Positions 1 through 5,183 of a stretch of 5,591 nt of DNA are shown here, one piece after another. Made by a program: the position numbers and the translations under genes. Under the pieces are notes generated by a model. That model was not told the DNA's origin. It saw only the letters and a list, made by a program, of their open reading frames with translations, and did no database searches. This DNA comes from an uncultured Ruminococcus sp. (GTDB lineage: Bacteria; Bacillota; Clostridia; Oscillospirales; Acutalibacteraceae). The first letter of the stretch is position 1, and every line of letters starts with the position of its first letter. The stretch covers positions 1 through 5,591 of the forward strand of contig CADCON010000150.1 of the NCBI GenBank assembly GCA_902803035.1, read 5' to 3'.

Positions 1-82
1 CCGAGGAAGCCCCCGCTGAGGAAGCTGCTCCTGCCGAGGAAGCCCCCGCTGAGGAAGCTGCTCCTGCCGAGGAAGCCCCCGC
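1..82 (+). repeat. 33-bp tandem repeat, about 2.5 exact copies
   Basis: The sequence repeats with a 33-bp period: full copies at 3-35 and 36-68, and a third partial copy at 69-82. I see no mismatch within these copies, and bases 1-2 match the end of a preceding unit. The period is 11 codons (EEAPAEEAAPA), so gain or loss of units keeps the reading frame. Each unit is itself made of two related parts, EEAPA and EEAAPA. The array may extend left of the window. Confidence 0.95.
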
Positions 83-92
83 AGCCGAGTAA
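1..92 (+). CDS. 3' end of an unidentified gene with a Glu/Ala/Pro-rich repeat tail
   Basis: Only the last 29 codons lie in the window. The frame (codons from base 3) runs without a stop to TAA at 90-92. It encodes a tail of EEAPAEEAAPA units: two full 11-residue copies, then EEAPAAE. The tail is strongly acidic, has no aromatic or basic residues, and is expected to be disordered. Such low-complexity tails occur at the C-termini of several abundant clostridial proteins, including some ribosomal and chaperone proteins, but nothing here identifies which protein this is. The + orientation is supported by the terminator that follows at 141-186. The codons are nearly identical between copies, so the repeat arose by recent duplication at the DNA level rather than by amino-acid convergence. 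The real start lies left of the window. Confidence 0.8.
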   Translation, partial: EEAPAEEAAPAEEAPAEEAAPAEEAPAAE

Positions 93-137
93 TCATTTTG
101 AAATGATTATTATCTGATCATATTCTGAAATACAGAA
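91..137 (+). other. Two short inverted repeats just after the stop codon
   Basis: AATCATT (91-97) pairs with AATGATT (102-108) around a 4-base loop, starting inside the stop codon. TTCTG (123-127) pairs with CAGAA (133-137). Both are AT-rich and lack a T-run, so neither is a terminator by itself. They lie in the 3' untranslated region before the terminator hairpin. A role in mRNA 3'-end stability is possible but is only inference. Confidence 0.35.
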
Positions 138-140
138 ATT

Positions 141-186
141 ACCGTTCCGGATCAGCCATCAAGCGGCATTCCGGGGCGGTTTTTTT
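141..186 (+). terminator. Intrinsic terminator of the left-edge gene
   Basis: ACCGTTCCGG (141-150) pairs with CCGGGGCGGT (171-180) over ten positions, two of them G-U in RNA. The 20-base loop contains a possible inner GCC/GGC pairing. A run of seven T (180-186) follows directly. It lies about 50 bases after the stop at 90-92, as expected for a factor-independent terminator on the + strand. Confidence 0.9.
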
Positions 187-223
187 CGTCCGGCGTTCCT
201 CTCAATCACCACCCGTCAGGCGT

Positions 224-258
224 AAAATTCTTCCGGGATGGCCGTGCCATTCCGGAAG
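224..258 (-). terminator. Probable intrinsic terminator of the Y-family polymerase gene
   Basis: CTTCCGG (230-236) pairs with CCGGAAG (252-258). Inside this, ATGGC (238-242) pairs with GCCAT (246-250) around a 3-base loop, so the hairpin is almost continuous with one A/C mismatch in the - strand RNA. Read on the - strand the stem is followed by AATTTTAC, a short U-tract. It starts 36 bases after the polymerase stop codon (295-297). The U-run is weak, so termination may be partial; the converging + terminator at 141-186 lies just beyond. Confidence 0.6.
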
Positions 259-271
259 GGCCGTGCCATTC
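240..271. repeat. 13-bp direct repeat, 19-bp period
   Basis: GGCCGTGCCATTC occurs at 240-252 and again at 259-271. The first copy makes up the apex and descending arm of the hairpin at 230-258; the second lies next to it on the polymerase-gene side. It looks like a local duplication in intergenic DNA, with no evident function. Confidence 0.7.
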
Positions 272-294
272 AATTGCGCCGCAAAGCGCGCGCA

Positions 295-1848
295 TTAAGC
301 CTTGTGACCTCCGACCTGGCGGTTGCGTTCCATTGCGGTGGTGCCGTCGCGCATATTCATACCCCGGATCACCGAATTCTTGCCGTATCTGCCGCGGATG
401 GCAAGAAGTGCCTGCTGCATACGCCTTTCCCTTTCCATTGCGGCTTCCTCCGGGTTTTTAGGGCCATCCGGCTCCAACAGGCCGAAGAGATCCAATTGAA
501 CTCCCTGCGGCGCGGCTTCGTCAAGCTCCGCACGGGTGAGAAGCCCGCACACCGAGAGATTGAAGCGTCGCACCAGCAGCCGGTCATCGACAATGCTGTC
601 GTAAATTCCGGTCACAGCGTCCACGATGCGGCTTGTAGAGGAAGTATGCCTTCCGAGATTCCGGGAGCCGTGAACTCTTTTTGGAACAGCTCTGCCGTAA
701 TAGTCGGTTTCCACCGGCCCGCTGTACCCCTCCGCCCGGTTCCTGTCCGAGAGATTGGCGATGTCATAGCACACGTCCAGCACGGTCTGGTTGGTAAAAA
801 GCCCCTTGCTGACCAGCTTCATTGAGAGCTGATCCGCCATTTCGCGCACCACCGTTCTCCCTTCGGCGGCACTGTACGGACGGGGAAGCACCTGCCCGCT
901 GTTCAGGCTTCTGGCGAGCGGGGTATATGCCTTGCAATCAGCCATTCCGACGGGTTCCCAGCCCCACGCATGATCGATCAGAAGCTCCGCGTTCACGCCG
1001 AAGAGCCGGTAGAGGAGATCTTCGTTGTGAATGCATTGCGGCCCGCCCTCGGAGCAACGCGCGATATCGCCCATGGTGAACAGCCCGTTTTTCTCCAGCT
1101 TGCGGGCAATGCCTCTGCCGATCCGCCAGAAATCGGTCAGCGGCCGATGATCCCACAATCTCCGGCGGTAGCTCATTTCATCAAGCGCGGCGATACGCAC
1201 CCCGTCGCTGTCAGCGGGCATTTTCTTGGCGACAATGTCCATCGCCACCTTGGCCAGATACAGATTCGTGCCGATACCGACGGTCGCGGTGATTCCCGTG
1301 ATATCCAGCACCTCGCGTATCAGCTTCACGGCAAGCCCGTGTGAATCCAGCCCGTAATAGCGCAGGTAGGGCGTGGCGTCAATGAACACCTCATCGACCG
1401 AATAAATCAGAATGTCATCCGGCGAAACATAGCGCATATAGATTTCCACTATGCTGCGGGAATAATTCATATACAACCGCATTCTGGGCGGGGCAATGAT
1501 CATGTCCAGCTCCAGCGAAGGGTCGGCGGCAAGCTGTGACGCAAATACCGAGCTTCCCTTGAAAACGCGTCCCGGAGCGGCCGCCAGCCGGTCGCAATTG
1601 ATTTCCCTGACCCGCTGTTTTGCCTCAAAGAGCCGCCCTCTTCCCGGCACGCCCAGTGCCTTGAGCGATGGGGAAACGGCAAGGCAGATGGTCTTGTCCG
1701 TCCGGCTTTCATCGGCAACGACGAGATGGACGTCCAGCGGATCAAGTCCTCTTTCGACCGCTTCAACCGACGCGTAGAATGATTTCAGGTCTATGGCTAT
1801 ATATTGTCTTTGTTCTCTTTCGTCCGGACTGTCCGCCATACCGCTCAT
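295..1848 (-). CDS. Y-family translesion DNA polymerase (UmuC/DinB superfamily, YqjW/UvrX-like)
   Basis: A 517-residue protein of the Y-family, which copies damaged DNA at the replication fork. The N-terminal IAIDLKSFYASVE carries catalytic Asp20 and the likely steric-gate Tyr25; YSVDEVF carries the Asp152-Glu153 metal pair. DKTICLAVSPSLKALGVPGR (about 51-70) and the DxKSFYAS form resemble the Gram-positive YqjW/UvrX branch rather than classical DinB, which is shorter (about 350-420 residues). WRIGRGIARKLEKNGLFTMGD is the expected helix-hairpin-helix thumb segment. QLDLF (451-455) fits the beta-clamp binding consensus. A basic, conserved-looking tail ends in NRQVGGHKA. The start chosen is ATG 1848, which has AGGCGGTG nine bases upstream; an in-frame TTG at 1872 would add eight residues but has no ribosome site. 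All catalytic residues are present, so it looks active. No small partner gene (YqjX/YolD type) is adjacent. The exact subfamily name is less certain than the fold. Confidence 0.95.
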   Translation of the reverse strand: MSGMADSPDEREQRQYIAIDLKSFYASVEAVERGLDPLDVHLVVADESRTDKTICLAVSPSLKALGVPGRGRLFEAKQRVREINCDRLAAAPGRVFKGSSVFASQLAADPSLELDMIIAPPRMRLYMNYSRSIVEIYMRYVSPDDILIYSVDEVFIDATPYLRYYGLDSHGLAVKLIREVLDITGITATVGIGTNLYLAKVAMDIVAKKMPADSDGVRIAALDEMSYRRRLWDHRPLTDFWRIGRGIARKLEKNGLFTMGDIARCSEGGPQCIHNEDLLYRLFGVNAELLIDHAWGWEPVGMADCKAYTPLARSLNSGQVLPRPYSAAEGRTVVREMADQLSMKLVSKGLFTNQTVLDVCYDIANLSDRNRAEGYSGPVETDYYGRAVPKRVHGSRNLGRHTSSTSRIVDAVTGIYDSIVDDRLLVRRFNLSVCGLLTRAELDEAAPQGVQLDLFGLLEPDGPKNPEEAAMERERRMQQALLAIRGRYGKNSVIRGMNMRDGTTAMERNRQVGGHKA

Positions 1849-1857
1849 GGAATTTTT

Positions 1858-1865
1858 CACCGCCT
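1858..1865 (-). promoter_or_regulatory. Ribosome binding site that decides the polymerase start
   Basis: Read on the - strand the sequence is AGGCGGTG, one mismatch from AGGAGGTG, nine bases before ATG 1848. No comparable purine-rich site precedes the longer TTG start at 1872, so the ATG is preferred. Confidence 0.6.
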
Positions 1866-1878
1866 TGCCCAACGAGTA

Positions 1879-1906
1879 TCAAATTTGAGATTTACAATTC
1901 AATTGT
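1879..1906. promoter_or_regulatory. Two adjacent palindromes at the polymerase start site (candidate operators)
   Basis: ACAATT-C-AATTGT (1894-1906) is a perfect inverted repeat around one base and overlaps the -10 (1902-1907) and the predicted start. TCAAATTTGA (1879-1888) is a perfect 10-bp palindrome in the early leader. Their centres are about 16.5 bases apart. A repressor bound at either site would block transcription. Neither matches the Gram-positive LexA consensus GAAC-N4-GTTC. Short AT-rich palindromes also arise by chance, so operator function is inference. Confidence 0.4.
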
Positions 1907-1930
1907 ATCACATAAATGCGACAAATTCAA
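1902..1930 (-). promoter_or_regulatory. Sigma-A-type promoter of the polymerase gene
   Basis: On the - strand, TTGAAT (1925-1930) and TACAAT (1902-1907) are separated by exactly 17 bases. TG stands one base before the -10, giving an extended -10. Upstream of the -35, A-tracts at 1936-1940, 1944-1949 and 1956-1960 resemble an UP element. Transcription would begin near 1895, giving a leader of about 47 bases to ATG 1848. Confidence 0.8.
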
Positions 1931-1985
1931 GGGGATTTTTGGATTTTTTAAAATATTTTTCTCAAAAAAGAGACTGAGCGGGAAT

Positions 1986-2029
1986 AAAAAGGCGCGCGGC
2001 CTGAAAAATGAATTCCAAAGCCGCGCGCC
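1986..2029 (-). terminator. Strong intrinsic terminator of the glycosidase/membrane-protein operon
   Basis: GGCGCGCGGC (1991-2000) and GCCGCGCGCC (2020-2029) are perfect 10-bp reverse complements around a 19-base loop. On the - strand the stem is followed by TTTTTATT. It lies 20 bases after the stop codon of the small membrane protein (2050-2052). The T-run is only on the - strand side, so it terminates the leftward operon and insulates the polymerase promoter. Confidence 0.93.
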
Positions 2030-2049
2030 GGATGAATTGCAATGTGAAA

Positions 2050-2532
2050 TTATTTTCCGCGCCTACCGATTCCTTCTCTGCGCCACGCCACGACCTGATG
2101 GATGAACGCGATGGCAAGGAATATGCCGCTGATGATCCAGTAGTAATAATCATAATCCGACGTTCTGCCGGATATTTCGATGATGCCGCGCACCAGGCAC
2201 CCGCTGATACGCACCGCCAACCCCGAATTCCACAGATTGAAGGCGCCGCGCGAGATGGACGGGGGATTTTCCGACGCCGCCAGAAGTCCGAAGGGGGCCA
2301 GCCCTCCGAGAAGGGGGATCATGAACATCATTCTCATGAAAAGCGAATGCTCGCCGAAGCTGAATATTTCGTATATCGCGCAGAACACCAGACAGAGAGC
2401 GGTGACTCCCGCGTAGGCAAGCATGATCCTGAAATATCTGTTGTGGGCAGCCAACGCCTTGTGGCGTGTGACGCCGTGCCGATACGCCTGATACGGATTG
2501 AATCTCTCCGGCTTTCTGCTGTTGGCGGGCAT
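2050..2532 (-). CDS. Small multi-pass membrane protein of unknown function
   Basis: A 160-residue protein I do not recognise. The basic N-terminal part (residues 1-35, rich in Arg, Lys, His) is followed by hydrophobic segments at about 36-56, 66-86 and 131-150. A fourth, less hydrophobic stretch at 97-120 has Arg and Glu spaced as in an amphipathic or re-entrant helix. A Tyr cluster, SDYDYYYW (125-132), opens the last segment, and the C-terminus is basic (WRREGIGRRGK), which suggests cytoplasmic ends. The start chosen is ATG 2532, 22 bases after the upstream glycosidase stop and with AGAAGGA eleven bases before it. The frame is open further up to a TTG at 2574, which would add 14 residues and overlap the upstream gene; that is less likely. 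The tight spacing and shared terminator indicate co-transcription with the glycosidase gene. A role in its export, anchoring or substrate supply is guesswork. Confidence 0.8.
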   Translation of the reverse strand: MPANSRKPERFNPYQAYRHGVTRHKALAAHNRYFRIMLAYAGVTALCLVFCAIYEIFSFGEHSLFMRMMFMIPLLGGLAPFGLLAASENPPSISRGAFNLWNSGLAVRISGCLVRGIIEISGRTSDYDYYYWIISGIFLAIAFIHQVVAWRREGIGRRGK

Positions 2533-2543
2533 ACCTTCATATT

Positions 2544-2550
2544 TCCTTCT
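2544..2550 (-). promoter_or_regulatory. Ribosome binding site supporting ATG 2532
   Basis: AGAAGGA on the - strand lies eleven bases before ATG 2532, a slightly long spacing. It lies within the gap between the glycosidase stop (TGA 2555-2557) and the chosen start. A second GAAGG at 2534-2538 is too close to the ATG to serve. Confidence 0.5.
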
Positions 2551-2554
2551 GTTA

Positions 2555-3490
2555 TCAATATCCGATATATACAATGTCGCTCACCGACCTTTCCGAAATT
2601 CTGTTGCCATTGGTAGTGGGGTTGTTGATGACCTGTCCGTTGAAATACATGGTGGACGAGCCGCCGCCGTCGAGGTTGTAGGCGGTTTTGCAGCCCTGCT
2701 GCCGCATGACCTGCGCCAGCTCATAGAGCGACAGTCCCTGGCTCTCGCTGGTTCTGCCGTCCGACACCACCAGCACATAATGAAGATTGTCAATGACGCC
2801 TATCGCGGTTCTGGGATTGTCGGCCATGGCTCTGCCGACTTCTTCGTTCTGCGAAACGGCGACCTTTCCGTTGGTGACAAGAGCGGGGCCGAAGGCGAGA
2901 AGATTCACCACGCCGCTGTCGAGAAGCACCTGCGCCGTGACTTCCGATTCATTGATGATGCCGAAGGTGCCGTCCCTGTAGATCACCAGATCATCCTGAT
3001 CGCTGCCGCGGCGGGAGGTGTCGCGGTAAATGACGCCGTTCTTGATGACGTACCCCTGACTGTTGGCCCCGTAATAATCGCCGTTAATGGCAAGAATAGC
3101 ATTGTGCGCCGAAGCGATGGCGGAGGTTTTTTGCGTTACGTTGCGTCCGAAGCTGTCGTTAGCAAGCGCAGTCTTGAGGTATGCGGCGGAGGATACCTTC
3201 ACATCGGCGATGTAGACGTCAGTGTCGTTATATCTCACTGTGCTTATGCTGATCTGAATGTTTTCGTCGCTGTAGGAGGTAGCGGTTGTTTCTGCCTCCT
3301 GCGGTGCCGCCGACGCGACTTCTTCATAACCGGCGTCGCCCTGCGCCTGCGTCACATACGCCTGCACGGTCGGAATGGTAAATGTTTTGAGCAGGACATA
3401 CGCGTTGGCCGAGGTCAGCAATGTGCCGAATACAATGGCATACGCAAAGGGCTTCTTGAAAAATTCCGTGATTCTGTTAATGCGGTTCAT
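2555..3490 (-). CDS. Exported phosphodiester glycosidase-family protein (NAGPA/DUF2233 domain)
   Basis: A 311-residue protein. Residues 1-13 are basic and 15-36 hydrophobic, giving a signal anchor or uncleaved signal peptide; an Ala/Glu/Thr-rich linker to about residue 75 leads to the domain outside the membrane. Domain marks, in order: AILAINGDYYG (131-141), GVIYRDTSRR (152-161), NPRTAIGVID (225-234), VVSDGRT (241-247), NLDGGGSSTM (272-281) and RSVSDIVYI (301-309). These are characteristic of the family that includes human N-acetylglucosamine-1-phosphodiester alpha-N-acetylglucosaminidase and many bacterial proteins often labelled exopolysaccharide biosynthesis. By family, it would cleave a sugar-phosphodiester bond in an envelope glycopolymer; the substrate here is unknown. 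All core motifs are present, so it should be active. ATG 3490 has AAGGTGA ending six bases upstream. It is the first gene of an operon with the small membrane protein. Confidence 0.93.
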   Translation of the reverse strand: MNRINRITEFFKKPFAYAIVFGTLLTSANAYVLLKTFTIPTVQAYVTQAQGDAGYEEVASAAPQEAETTATSYSDENIQISISTVRYNDTDVYIADVKVSSAAYLKTALANDSFGRNVTQKTSAIASAHNAILAINGDYYGANSQGYVIKNGVIYRDTSRRGSDQDDLVIYRDGTFGIINESEVTAQVLLDSGVVNLLAFGPALVTNGKVAVSQNEEVGRAMADNPRTAIGVIDNLHYVLVVSDGRTSESQGLSLYELAQVMRQQGCKTAYNLDGGGSSTMYFNGQVINNPTTNGNRISERSVSDIVYIGY

Positions 3491-3525
3491 AGCGTTTCAC
3501 CTTTTTTCCTTTGGTTGATGGTTAC

Positions 3526-3531
3526 ATTATA
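3526..3531 (-). promoter_or_regulatory. Probable -10 element for the glycosidase operon
   Basis: A perfect TATAAT lies on the - strand 35 bases before the ATG at 3490. At 16-19 bases upstream there is no good -35 (AAGTAA or TTAAGT at best) and no TG extension. If this is the promoter, it is weak or needs an activator. Read-through from the upstream gene is unlikely because of the terminator at 3587-3628. Confidence 0.5.
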
Positions 3532-3586
3532 TTCGCCCCGGCTTAAATTTACTTAAAAAATTTTATGTGTGACAGATTTTTTCCGG

Positions 3587-3628
3587 AAAAAAGCCGCGCC
3601 CTGCTGACATGAATCAGCGCGGCGCGGC
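3587..3628 (-). terminator. Intrinsic terminator of the surface-protein gene
   Basis: GGCGCGGC (3621-3628) and GCCGCGCC (3593-3600) form a perfect 8-bp stem. After a 2x2 mismatch the pairing continues as GCTGA/TCAGC around a 6-base loop. Six T follow on the - strand (3587-3592). The stem begins 14 bases after the stop codon at 3643-3645. The T-run is one arm of a perfect 16-bp palindrome, TTTTTTCCGGAAAAAA (3577-3592). Confidence 0.93.
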
Positions 3629-3642
3629 AGAATGTCAAAGAC

Positions 3643-4992
3643 TCACGGATGATGCTTCGCCGCTTTTCTTCTGCGGGCAATAAGAAGCATGGCAACGACC
3701 GCCAGCAGCACGAGTGCCGCTGCGGCTGCGACGGATACCGGCAGTAACAGGCTGCCGCTGTTTTTCTCTGCGGACGGCTGCTTTTCCTTGACTTCAATGG
3801 CTTGTTCGTCCAGTAACACGCCGCATTTGGTGCAATACTGCCTTTTCAGCCCCTGCCGCGCCTCATCCGAATCGCTGACGATCACCCATTCGCCGGGTTC
3901 GTGGCGCGGGGGGGTGTAGGTGTCGGCCCATGAATATCCGCAGCCGCGGCATCGGTGCGTGGTATATCCCCAGCTCTCGCAGGCGGGCGGGGTAATGATG
4001 TCTTCATAATCCGGCTGCCCGCATTTTTCCGGAGAAAGGACCACGGAAAAATCCCTTGTTTCATTGGATCTGAATTGATGGGTGTTGTGTCTGACCTTTA
4101 CGGACCGGGTGAGAAGCTCGCCCGCGAAAGGCTTGCAATAGGCTCTGCGATCAGGGTTATCCTCGAAGAAGCTGATCTGTCCCTCCACATAATTGCCGGT
4201 CATTCCGCCGTTGTAATATTCTGTGCCGCAGCGGTAAAACATTCCCACAATGCCGCCGTTGTGGACATATCCGTGACATGAATCATAGCCGTCAATGCGG
4301 ACTTTGCAATCAGTCAGACTGCCTATTCCGCAGGACAGTATCCCGCCCATGAACTGTTCGCACCGGCCCTCTTCATATCTGTCCTCAAAAACCAACTCAA
4401 CATCCGCTTCACAAGCGTCAACCGCAATGCCTGTACCGTAGCCCACCAATCCCCCTACGCCGGCATTGACGCCTCCGTTCACCAGATGGACCCTGCCTTC
4501 TGCGAAGCAGCCGCTTATGGTGCTGTTGTCGGAATAGCCGGCGAGAAGAGCGGCAAAGCAATGCTTGTTTTCCGTGATGTCCACCAGTGCGCCTTTTATG
4601 TTCAGATTGGTGACCTCGGCATTCTCCAGAACGGAAAAAAGCCCGGCAAACGAGGTATCGTACTCCTTCCGATTTCCGTCGCGGCTGATGCGCGTATGAT
4701 GTCCGACTCCGGTGACGCGCATATTATAAACCGTATGTCCTCCGCCGTCGAGCTTTCCGCTGAACGCGACCGGCTGCCAGTCGGCGCCGCTGAGATCTAT
4801 GTCGCATATGAGCTTATAATGACCGCCGGGGTCATTGGCTATACCGGAAAGACCAGCGGCGTCACTGATTTCGGTCAACGCGGCGGATGCGCCTTCGGCA
4901 GAAATGCGCTGCGGAAAACAGAGGAACATCATCATGATGCCGAACGTCATGATGCCGGAGATGATTTTTCCCGCGGGAGAGTGAATGCTCAT
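3643..4992 (-). CDS. Secreted, C-terminally membrane-anchored repeat protein (GLUG-like solenoid plus CxxCG modules)
   Basis: A 449-residue envelope protein with a signal peptide at about 1-32 (hydrophobic 10-26, likely cleavage after ISA). Residues 58-95 (YKLICDIDLSG, FSGKLDGGGHTVYNMRV) are the usual entry to a GLUG-type beta-solenoid. Five related units then start near 115 (FAGLFS), 146 (FAALLAGY), 179 (VGGLVGYG), 215 (MGGILSCG) and 245 (NGGIVGMF), 30-36 residues apart. Residues 334-400 hold two CxxCG modules of a kind common in clostridial surface proteins: ACESWGYTTHRCRGCGYSW, and a second with QYCTKCG (385-391) that has Glu377 where the first has Cys338. A Ser/Glu/Lys linker, a transmembrane helix (about 415-439) and ARRRKAAKHHP follow; there is no LPxTG motif. 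Solenoids of this type usually mediate binding; the ligand cannot be told. ATG 4992 has AAGGAAGG nine bases upstream. It is monocistronic, with its own promoter and terminator. Confidence 0.88.
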   Translation of the reverse strand: MSIHSPAGKIISGIMTFGIMMMFLCFPQRISAEGASAALTEISDAAGLSGIANDPGGHYKLICDIDLSGADWQPVAFSGKLDGGGHTVYNMRVTGVGHHTRISRDGNRKEYDTSFAGLFSVLENAEVTNLNIKGALVDITENKHCFAALLAGYSDNSTISGCFAEGRVHLVNGGVNAGVGGLVGYGTGIAVDACEADVELVFEDRYEEGRCEQFMGGILSCGIGSLTDCKVRIDGYDSCHGYVHNGGIVGMFYRCGTEYYNGGMTGNYVEGQISFFEDNPDRRAYCKPFAGELLTRSVKVRHNTHQFRSNETRDFSVVLSPEKCGQPDYEDIITPPACESWGYTTHRCRGCGYSWADTYTPPRHEPGEWVIVSDSDEARQGLKRQYCTKCGVLLDEQAIEVKEKQPSAEKNSGSLLLPVSVAAAAALVLLAVVAMLLIARRRKAAKHHP

Positions 4993-5033
4993 TGATGAAG
5001 ACCTTCCTTATTGCTGCAATGTCAGTCAACGTC

Positions 5034-5062
5034 ATTTTAATCCAAAGGAGTGCCGTTGTCAA
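5034..5062 (-). promoter_or_regulatory. Sigma-A-type promoter of the surface-protein gene
   Basis: On the - strand, TTGACA (5057-5062) is a perfect -35 and TAAAAT (5034-5039) a 5/6 -10, with a 17-base spacer. Transcription would begin near 5027, leaving a leader of about 35 bases to ATG 4992. The start region holds three GTCA tetramers on the + strand (within 5021-5034), spaced 4 and 6 bases apart, of unknown meaning. Confidence 0.82.
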
Positions 5063-5114
5063 TCAATTATCAGGATATCGTCAAAGATACCGGAGGATTT
5101 TTTTGATTTACCGA

Positions 5115-5143
5115 TTTACAAAACCAAAGATATGTGTTATAAT
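5115..5143 (+). promoter_or_regulatory. Sigma-A-type promoter of leuC with extended -10
   Basis: TTTACA (5115-5120) and a perfect TATAAT (5138-5143) stand 17 bases apart, and TG at 5135-5136 gives an extended -10. Transcription would begin near 5150, only about 34 bases before the ATG. That leaves no room for a T-box or leader-peptide attenuator, so control is more likely at initiation. Confidence 0.88.
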
Positions 5144-5151
5144 ACAGTCTA

Positions 5152-5165
5152 TCAATCATGATTGA
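5152..5165. promoter_or_regulatory. Perfect 14-bp palindrome at the leuC start site (candidate operator)
   Basis: TCAATCATGATTGA reads the same on both strands and lies eight bases after the -10, over the predicted transcription start. Allowing one mismatched pair, it extends to 5150-5167. It ends just before the ribosome site AAGGAGG (5167-5173). A dimeric repressor bound here would block initiation; as RNA it could also form a weak hairpin near the ribosome site. The regulator is not identifiable from the sequence. Confidence 0.55.
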
Positions 5166-5183
5166 CAAGGAGGATTACTCATT

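Noticed and set aside
1..82. CRISPR-like array
   Set aside because: The units are directly adjacent with no spacers and encode an in-frame Glu/Ala/Pro tail.
238..825. A 195-codon open frame on the + strand
   Set aside because: It lies opposite the C-terminal part of the polymerase gene, has a composition typical of antisense translation (His, Arg, Pro-rich) and no ribosome site.
2008..2616. A 202-codon + strand open frame across the small membrane protein
   Set aside because: It begins inside the loop of a strong terminator hairpin and is antisense to a frame with clear membrane segments and operon spacing.
2498..3556. A 352-codon open frame on the + strand, longer than the gene opposite it
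   Set aside because: It is antisense to the glycosidase-family gene, whose - strand frame has recognisable family motifs, a signal anchor and a ribosome site. The + frame shows no family features or plausible start and arises from the codon bias of the real gene.
3643..3760. Sortase (LPxTG) anchor at the end of the surface protein
   Set aside because: The C-terminus has a hydrophobic helix and basic tail, but no LPxTG-like motif precedes it, so plain membrane anchoring is more likely.
4486..4995. A 169-codon + strand open frame
   Set aside because: Antisense shadow of the surface-protein gene, whose signal peptide and repeats are on the - strand.
5101..5183. T-box or leader-peptide attenuator before leuC
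   Set aside because: The promoter places the transcript start about 34 bases before the ATG, too short for a T-box, and no Leu-codon-rich small frame or terminator hairpin is present.
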